Assembly: GCA_028278425.1 (NCBI GenBank)
Contig: JANQEJ010000037.1
Coordinates: 62,001-126,000 of the forward strand
Direction: 5' to 3'
From: Planctomycetota bacterium
GTDB taxonomy: Bacteria; Planctomycetota; UBA1135; GCA-002686595
Length of the DNA stretch: 64,000 bases
Of this stretch, positions 59,482 through 64,000 are shown in pieces. Within the stretch, counting starts at the first letter, position 1; each line of letters starts with the position of its first letter. The notes below the pieces were generated by a model. The model did no database searches. It was not told the DNA's origin and saw only the letters and a program-made list of their open reading frames with translations. The position numbers and the translations under genes are program-made.

Positions 59482-60614
59482 CGCGGCTCCGCCACGACGA
59501 GCGCGGCGCTCCGGGCTCGGTCGAGCGCGAGATAGGCGCCGCGGTTGACGCCGAAGGTCTCGCGCACGGCGAAGCGCTCGCCGACGAGCTCGACGAGCTC
59601 GTCCGCGTCGTACTCGCGCGCGTGCGCGGGCGAGAGCGGCTCGCGGATCCCGGCGAAGGGGCGCTTCGCGAGCAGCGGCACCTCGAGCACGAGGACCCCG
59701 CCGGGCTTCAGCCAGCGCTGGAGGTGCTCGAGAAACGCGCGGTCGTCCGCGACGTGCTCCATCGTGTGGACCGACGCGATCAGGTCGAACTCGCCGGCGG
59801 GGAAGTCGAGCGCGAGGGCGTCCGCCGCCAGGAACTCCGCGCGCGCGCCGTAGCGCTCGCGCGCCGCCGCCACCGCCTCGGGGCTGACGTCGACGCCGAT
59901 CGCGCGCCCCTTTTCCGCCAGGAGCGCCGTTCCCGCGCCGAGCCCGCAGGCGATGTCGAGCGCGCGCCCGCCCCCCTCGCGATCGGCGAGCCGCTCCGCG
60001 GCGATGCGGTAGGGGTGCAGCGGCGTCGCCGCGCCGTCCCAGCGCTCCGGCCAGAGCTCCGCCACGCCGCGGGCGACCGCCTCGAAGGCCGCGCGGTCGT
60101 AGGTCGGCACGCTCTCGAACGTCCGGATCGCGAAGCGCTCGGGCCGGGCCTCGGCGAAACCCCACGGGTTCTGGCGGTTCGCCTCGGGAAGGTCGACGAG
60201 CGCGCGCTCCAGGAAGCGGCGCCGGAACACGTCCGCGCCGAAGCGCACGTCGAAGTCGCGCGGCAGGTTGACGTAGTCGGCGTCGCCCCGCTCGAGCTCC
60301 CCGAGCATCGCCGCGACGAGGTCGACGTCGAGGAAGAACCACCAGACGAGCGCGCGCGCCAGGACGTCGGCGCTGAACGCGTCGGCGCAGTCCAGCAGGC
60401 GGCGGCCGACGTCGCGCTCGGCGCCGAGGAAGAGCTCGACGTCCCAGCGCTCGGCCCACTCCGCGAGCGCGCGGTTCTCCGGCACGTCGGCGGCGGCGAG
60501 CGCGACGCGGTCGAAGAGTCCGCTCGCGCACACCTTCGCGACGGCGTTCCAGCGCTCGAGACCGGGCATCACGTCGGTGTGGTGCATCTGGAACACGCAG
60601 AGCCTCCCGCTCAT
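59478..60614 (-). CDS. Cytidylyltransferase-like/SAM methyltransferase fusion
   Basis: A 378-residue two-part protein. The first 190 residues resemble SpsF/NeuA-type nucleotidyltransferases in their later part (ERDVGRRLLDCADAFSADVLARA, DADYVNLPRDFDVRFGADVF), but the N-terminal nucleotide-binding loop is absent, so activity is doubtful. The second part is a class I methyltransferase: ALDIACGLGAGTALLAEKG, GVDVSPEAVAAARERYG, FDLIASVHTMEHVADD and PGGVLVLEVPLLAKRPF. It is third in an operon in which every junction overlaps (ATGA before, TTGA after). A role in making a methylated surface sugar is likely. Confidence 0.78.
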   Translation of the reverse strand: MSGRLCVFQMHHTDVMPGLERWNAVAKVCASGLFDRVALAAADVPENRALAEWAERWDVELFLGAERDVGRRLLDCADAFSADVLARALVWWFFLDVDLVAAMLGELERGDADYVNLPRDFDVRFGADVFRRRFLERALVDLPEANRQNPWGFAEARPERFAIRTFESVPTYDRAAFEAVARGVAELWPERWDGAATPLHPYRIAAERLADREGGGRALDIACGLGAGTALLAEKGRAIGVDVSPEAVAAARERYGARAEFLAADALALDFPAGEFDLIASVHTMEHVADDRAFLEHLQRWLKPGGVLVLEVPLLAKRPFAGIREPLSPAHAREYDADELVELVGERFAVRETFGVNRGAYLALDRARSAALVVAEPR

Positions 60615-61630
60615 CGCAAGTGCTCCAGGTGATACCCGGTGCGCACCGCGCCGTCGTATTCGAAGTAGAGCGACGCCGGACGGAGCTCGGGCCGCGCGGG
60701 CAGCTCGCCCTCGAGGTGCAGGCTGAGCGTCGCGTCGACGAGGTCGAAGCCCGCGCCCTGCCGCAACAGACCGTCGGCGACGTAGTCGCCCGCGAGGTCG
60801 AGGTGCGTCTCGATCGCGAAGAGCTCGCCGTCGGCGCGCGCGCGCAGCGCGAGAAAGCCGACGCCGGTGCCGAGCTCGCGCACGAAGCGCCGGGCGAGCT
60901 CCCACGCGCGCTCCTCGACCGCGGTGCCGGCGAAGCGCGAGGGAACCGCGAAGCCGAGGCCCTGCGCCTCGGCGCCCGGTTCGAGCCGCACGTGCTCGTC
61001 CATGAGCGCCACGGGCGCGAGCTCCCCCTCGCGGAACAGCAGCGCGAGCGCCACGTCGTCGCCGGGGACGAATTCCTGCGCCTGCACCACGCCGTCCTCG
61101 GACGCGTCGCGCGCCCGGGCGTAGGCGCCGGGCAGCGCGTCGGCGTCGGGCACCAGGATCACGCCCCGCTTGCCGACGGGCGAGCTCGACGGCTTGAGCA
61201 CGGCGGGGAACGACGTCACCCACACGAGGTCGCCCTCGCCGCGGAGCGGCCGCTGGTCCGGCGTGGGCAGACCCGCGGCCGCGCAGAGACTCGCGAAGCC
61301 GGGCTTCGAGATCGACCGCCGCGCGCGCTCCGGATCGAGGCCCGGCAGCCCGAGGCCGCGGGCCACGCGCGCGGCGGCCGCGACCGGCGGACCGGAGGAC
61401 TGCGACACGACCGCGCGGACCGCGAAGCGCTCGAGGAACGGCGCGAGCGCGGTGTGAACCGCCAGCGCGTCGTGCGTGCTCGCCGGGACGTGCGCGTCGC
61501 ACTCCACGAGCGCCGCGGCGCTCGGATCGCGGTCGACGCCGAGCACGGCGAGGCCGCGGGCCTTCGCGCCGCGGATGAGCGGCAACTGGCTTTCGCCCGC
61601 GGCGAAGCTGACGACGGCGTCGCGCTTCAC
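60611..61630 (-). CDS. ATP-grasp ligase (second gene of surface-modification operon)
   Basis: A 339-residue ATP-grasp protein from GTG 61630. The pre-ATP domain has VVSFAAGESQLPLIRGAKARG and GVDRDPSAAALVECDAHV. The core has SKPGFASLCAAAGLPTP, FPAVLKPSSSPVGKRGVILV, QEFVPGDDVALALLF and LFAIETHLDLAGDYVADGLL (the Glu ligand followed by a divergent Asn position). It is a paralogue-like partner of the enzyme at 58.2 kb with 20-30% similarity by eye. Coupled by GTGA to the methyltransferase before and ATGA to the fusion gene after. Substrates unknown. Confidence 0.8.
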   Translation of the reverse strand: MKRDAVVSFAAGESQLPLIRGAKARGLAVLGVDRDPSAAALVECDAHVPASTHDALAVHTALAPFLERFAVRAVVSQSSGPPVAAAARVARGLGLPGLDPERARRSISKPGFASLCAAAGLPTPDQRPLRGEGDLVWVTSFPAVLKPSSSPVGKRGVILVPDADALPGAYARARDASEDGVVQAQEFVPGDDVALALLFREGELAPVALMDEHVRLEPGAEAQGLGFAVPSRFAGTAVEERAWELARRFVRELGTGVGFLALRARADGELFAIETHLDLAGDYVADGLLRQGAGFDLVDATLSLHLEGELPARPELRPASLYFEYDGAVRTGYHLEHLR

Positions 61631-62832
61631 GACTCGTCCTCCCCGTAACAGCGCACGATCTCGACGCCTTCTTCCGCGAGCGGCGCCACCGCGCGGAACA
61701 TCTCCTCCTGGTAGGCGCGCGACGACAGCACGACCGCGTCGAGCGCGAGCTCCGCCGCCGCCGAGGGCGCGTGGACCGGCCAGCCCAGGAACTCGCCGCC
61801 CTGTTTGCGCGCGTCGCCGTCGAGCACGCACGCGACCGCTTCGCCCAAGTCGACGAGCTCGAGCAGGAAGCGTGTGTGCACGCCGGCGCCGTAGATCGCG
61901 ACGCGCTTCCCCGCGCTCCGCCAGGCGGCGGCCCGCGGGCCCAGGCGCTCGCGCAGGCCGCGCTCGAGCTCCGAGCGCTCCGCCCGATACGACGCGAGCG
62001 CGGCGATCAGCTCGTCGCGGTCGTCGAACCGGTCGCCGGGCCGCACCGCGTCGACGCCGACGTGGCGGAAGCAGGCGCGCAGGGCGGGGAACGCGTCGTC
62101 GCGCTCGACGAACAACGGTTCGAACCCGCAGCCGAGCATCAGCCGCACCAGCGTCCCGCGCGTGAAGTGGGAGAGGTGCTCGAAGGAGTAGAACTCCGAC
62201 ACCTGGGCCTGGGGCCGCGCGGAGTCGGGAACCTCGACGAAGCAGAGCCCGCCGCGCTTCAGGAGCCGCGCGAGGTCTTCGGCGCTCGCCCGCGGATCGC
62301 CGGCGTGCTCGAGCACGCTGATGCACGCGACCGCGTCAAAGGACGCCGGCGCGAGCGACGTCCGCTCGAGCGCCTCCGCGACCACCTCGAGCCCGCGCGC
62401 GCGCGCCGCCTCCGACGCGTCCGGCGACGGCTCCAGGCCCAGGCACCGCCACCTGTCCAGCTCGAGCGCCGCCAGAAGATCGCCGCGCCCGCAACCCACG
62501 TCGAGGAGGACGCCGCCGGCGCGGCCCTCCGCCTCGATCCAGCGGCCGAGGAACCGCGCGCGCCGCTCGGTGAGGGCGCCGTGGCGGCTGCCCTCGCCCG
62601 ATTCGCGGAACACGGCCCCCGACGCGTGCCGGGACTCGCGGTAGTACCGCGCCATCGCCTCCGGCGTCGGCCGCGGGTTGGCGTAGAGGAACCCGCAGCC
62701 CGGGCAGAGCACGAGGCGCACCTCGAGGCGCCCGAGGCAGGAGCCGGTCTCGTGCTCTCGGCGGTAGGCGGGCTCGGCGCGGTCGCCGCCACAAACCGCG
62801 CAGCTCACGTGGATCGAAGGGGCGGTAGTCAA
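61627..62832 (-). CDS. Zinc-ribbon SAM methyltransferase (sugar C-methyltransferase-like)
   Basis: A 401-residue methyltransferase from TTG 62832. An N-terminal zinc ribbon (CAVCGG at about 11-16, CPGCGFLYANPRP further on) precedes motif I LLDVGCGRGDLLAALE, the acidic strand CLGLEPSPDA and the region SFDAVACISVLEHAGDP. The C-terminal 130 residues (KRVAIYGAGVHTRFLLELVD, VLDGDARKQGGEFLGWPVHA) look like the Methyltransf_14 domain of NDP-sugar C-methyltransferases. First gene of the four-gene operon. A TACGCT box lies 10 nt before the TTG; the start codon choice rests on this. Confidence 0.84.
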   Translation of the reverse strand: MTTAPSIHVSCAVCGGDRAEPAYRREHETGSCLGRLEVRLVLCPGCGFLYANPRPTPEAMARYYRESRHASGAVFRESGEGSRHGALTERRARFLGRWIEAEGRAGGVLLDVGCGRGDLLAALELDRWRCLGLEPSPDASEAARARGLEVVAEALERTSLAPASFDAVACISVLEHAGDPRASAEDLARLLKRGGLCFVEVPDSARPQAQVSEFYSFEHLSHFTRGTLVRLMLGCGFEPLFVERDDAFPALRACFRHVGVDAVRPGDRFDDRDELIAALASYRAERSELERGLRERLGPRAAAWRSAGKRVAIYGAGVHTRFLLELVDLGEAVACVLDGDARKQGGEFLGWPVHAPSAAAELALDAVVLSSRAYQEEMFRAVAPLAEEGVEIVRCYGEDES

Positions 62833-62842
62833 ACGGAGCCGT

Positions 62843-62848
62843 AGCGTA
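62843..62848 (-). promoter_or_regulatory. -10-like TACGCT box of the four-gene operon
   Basis: TACGCT on the minus strand, 10 nt upstream of the TTG at 62832. The same hexamer serves the methyltransferase at 38.7 kb. Confidence 0.4.
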
Positions 62849-62929
62849 CGGAAAAAGCTTTCGGTCCCCAGCCTCGGCGGCGGGAAGGCGGGCATTCTTG
62901 CCGGAGGCCCAGAGGGAGCCGGGTAGGTT

Positions 62930-63046
62930 TCGGTGTTCACTCCGAGCAGACGGCGCACCGGGCCCCTCTTGGGCCAGCGCTCAGGCCGGTGCGCCCGTCC
63001 GCACGCAGGCCCCGGGCTCCTTCAGGGTCCGGGGCCGTTTGCGTTT
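62930..63046 (+). ncRNA. Probable structured small RNA or leader with intrinsic terminator
   Basis: After a possible promoter (TTGCCG near 62897, TAGGTT at about 62923) the plus strand carries a strong compound hairpin: GACG-GCGCACCGG (62949-62961) pairs with CCGGTGCGC-C-CGTC (62986-62999) as 9 + 4 bp with one bulge, enclosing an inner GGCCC/GGGCC stem. Then comes a terminator-like hairpin, GGCCCCGG (63008-63015) with CCGGGGCC (63029-63036), followed by GTTTGCGTTT. No long coding frame explains it. It ends before the promoter box of the next gene. I recognise no known riboswitch or housekeeping RNA. Confidence 0.4.
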
Positions 63047-63060
63047 CCTGAGGGCGCGGC

Positions 63061-63066
63061 TAGCGT
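63061..63066 (+). promoter_or_regulatory. -10-like TAGCGT box
   Basis: TAGCGT ends 6 nt before the ATG of the ChaN-like gene at 63073, downstream of the terminator-like hairpin, implying expression independent of the putative RNA. Confidence 0.45.
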
Positions 63067-63072
63067 AGGCGG

Positions 63073-64000
63073 ATGCTCGCCCTTCGCGCCGTTCCGCTCC
63101 TCGCCGCGACCCTGGCCGCCTGCCGCACCGTCGACGCCCCCGTAGGCGACGGGACCGGCGGACCGGCGCCGCCCGCGGCCTCGCGTCCCGCCACCGGGAC
63201 CGACCACCTGATCTTCGACAGCGAGACGGGCGCCCCGGTGACCCTGGAGGAGGTGGCGGACGCCCTCTCCGACTACGACGTCGTCTTTCTGGGCGAGCTG
63301 CACGACAACGACGTCGGACACCGGCTGCAGGCGGAGCTCGCCACGGCCCTCCACCGCCGGCGCGGTAACGTCGTGCTCTCCTTCGAGATGTTCGAGCGCG
63401 ACGTGCAGGCGGAGCTCGACCGTTACCTCGCGGGCGCGATCGACGAGGAGGAGTTCCTCGCCGGCTCGCGGCCCTGGTCCAACTACGCCGAGCACTACCG
63501 TCCGGGCATCGAGCTCGCCCGCCGCGAGGGCCTGCCCGTGATCGCGGCGAACGTCCCGCGGCCGCTGGCGGCGCGCGTCGTGCGGGAGGGCGTCAAGCCG
63601 GTGCTCCGCGCGCCGTTCGCGCCCCGCTTCGTGCACGCCCGGCCGGAGGGCGAGTACTACCGGCGCTTCGTCGGGGTGATGTCCGGGCACGGGGGCGTGG
63701 AGGGCGTGGAGGTGGGCAACGTCTACGCCGCGCAGTGCATCAAGGACGACGCCATGGCGGAGTCGATCGCCGACGCGCTCGGCAATGCCCGGGGCGAGAC
63801 GCCGCTCGTGATCCACTGGTGCGGGCGCTTCCATTCCGACTACGGGCTCGGGACCGTCGAGCGGCTCAAGCTGCGCCGGGCCGGGCTGCGCTGCGCGGTG
63901 ATCACCATGCAGCCGAGGGTCGACCTCGACGCGCCGCTGGGCGACGACGAGCGTGCCGCCGGACGGTTCGTGATGCGCGTCCCCGTCCAGGAACAAGCCT
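63073..64000 (+). CDS. ChaN-family haem-binding-type lipoprotein (partial, C-terminus beyond window)
   Basis: 309 codons are visible. A lipoprotein signal (MLALRAVPLLAATLAAC, Cys17) is followed by a Pro/Gly-rich linker and a ChaN-like domain: DYDVVFLGELHDNDVGHRLQ, VVLSFEMFERDVQAELDRYL, FLAGSRPWSNYAEHYRPGIEL, LPVIAANVPRPLAAR and VIHWCGRFHSDYGLGTV. Known ChaN proteins are periplasmic haem-binding lipoproteins linked to iron uptake; whether haem is bound here is not shown. The frame is open to the end of the window. Confidence 0.85.
   Translation, partial: MLALRAVPLLAATLAACRTVDAPVGDGTGGPAPPAASRPATGTDHLIFDSETGAPVTLEEVADALSDYDVVFLGELHDNDVGHRLQAELATALHRRRGNVVLSFEMFERDVQAELDRYLAGAIDEEEFLAGSRPWSNYAEHYRPGIELARREGLPVIAANVPRPLAARVVREGVKPVLRAPFAPRFVHARPEGEYYRRFVGVMSGHGGVEGVEVGNVYAAQCIKDDAMAESIADALGNARGETPLVIHWCGRFHSDYGLGTVERLKLRRAGLRCAVITMQPRVDLDAPLGDDERAAGRFVMRVPVQEQA

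Noticed and set aside
62930..63046. Small signal recognition particle RNA as explanation for the hairpin region
   Set aside because: The conserved apical GGAAGGAAGCAGC-type loop is absent on both strands.

Overview
The window is about 64 kb of high-GC DNA (near 70% by eye), densely packed with genes on both strands and without rRNA, tRNA or CRISPR. The gene families point to a Gram-negative member of the Planctomycetota, probably a high-GC marine-type lineage. The signs are ECF sigma factors fused to long carboxypeptidase-regulatory-like regions, many lipoproteins, a secreted FG-GAP protein, an aa3-type oxidase with a dihaem cytochrome lipoprotein, and outer-membrane machinery (LptF/LptG-like permeases, a GT9 transferase, sugar kinases). 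The phylum call is inference; no marker gene is present.

Layout. 1-3.7 kb: respiratory operon on the minus strand (dihaem cytochrome, COX2, COX1 running off the edge). 3.9-5.5 kb: membrane protein, anti-sigma factor and ECF sigma factor. 5.6-18 kb: housekeeping and envelope genes (YgfZ-like, DUF3108-like, leucine-dehydrogenase-like, HEAT lipoprotein, aminotransferase, a strange Ser/Arg- and Tyr-rich TPR protein, galactokinase-like, GT2, triple-parvulin isomerase). 17.9-31 kb: a 1200-residue carboxypeptidase-regulatory-like membrane protein, SDR, NtrY-type histidine kinase, GT9, two LptF/G-type permeases and a tandem kinase. 31-38 kb: a minus-strand run of PcrA/UvrD helicase, a sigma-54 activator without DNA-binding domain, a CAP-domain lipoprotein and an FHA membrane protein. 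38-46 kb: methyltransferases, a WaaP/InaA-type kinase and two paralogous sigma-TM-extracytoplasmic fusions. 46-52 kb: FG-GAP protein, a large inverted repeat, SGNH hydrolase, PLP decarboxylase. 52.4-56.6 kb: a compact peptide-modification (RiPP) island. 56.6-64 kb: acyl-CoA synthetase, a four-gene surface-carbohydrate-like operon, a probable structured RNA and a ChaN-like lipoprotein.

The most exciting element is the island at 52.4-56.6 kb. A 203-residue precursor carries eight cysteines at exactly three-residue spacing, followed by a hydrophobic tail. Downstream come two different radical SAM/SPASM enzymes, with a 10-bp stem-loop between precursor and enzymes. A 47-residue DUF3796-like membrane miniprotein is divergent. 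The whole set lies between two 63-bp direct repeats, both copies of the divergent promoter region that originally joined the two flanking genes. This looks like a mobile cassette making a cysteine-ladder, possibly membrane-anchored, modified peptide.

Genes outside the island often have a TANNNT box only 6-10 nt before the start codon and no Shine-Dalgarno sequence, suggesting many leaderless mRNAs. The island genes instead have strong Shine-Dalgarno sites and locally lower GC, consistent with acquisition. All GC, identity and alignment statements were made by hand; nothing was computed or searched.
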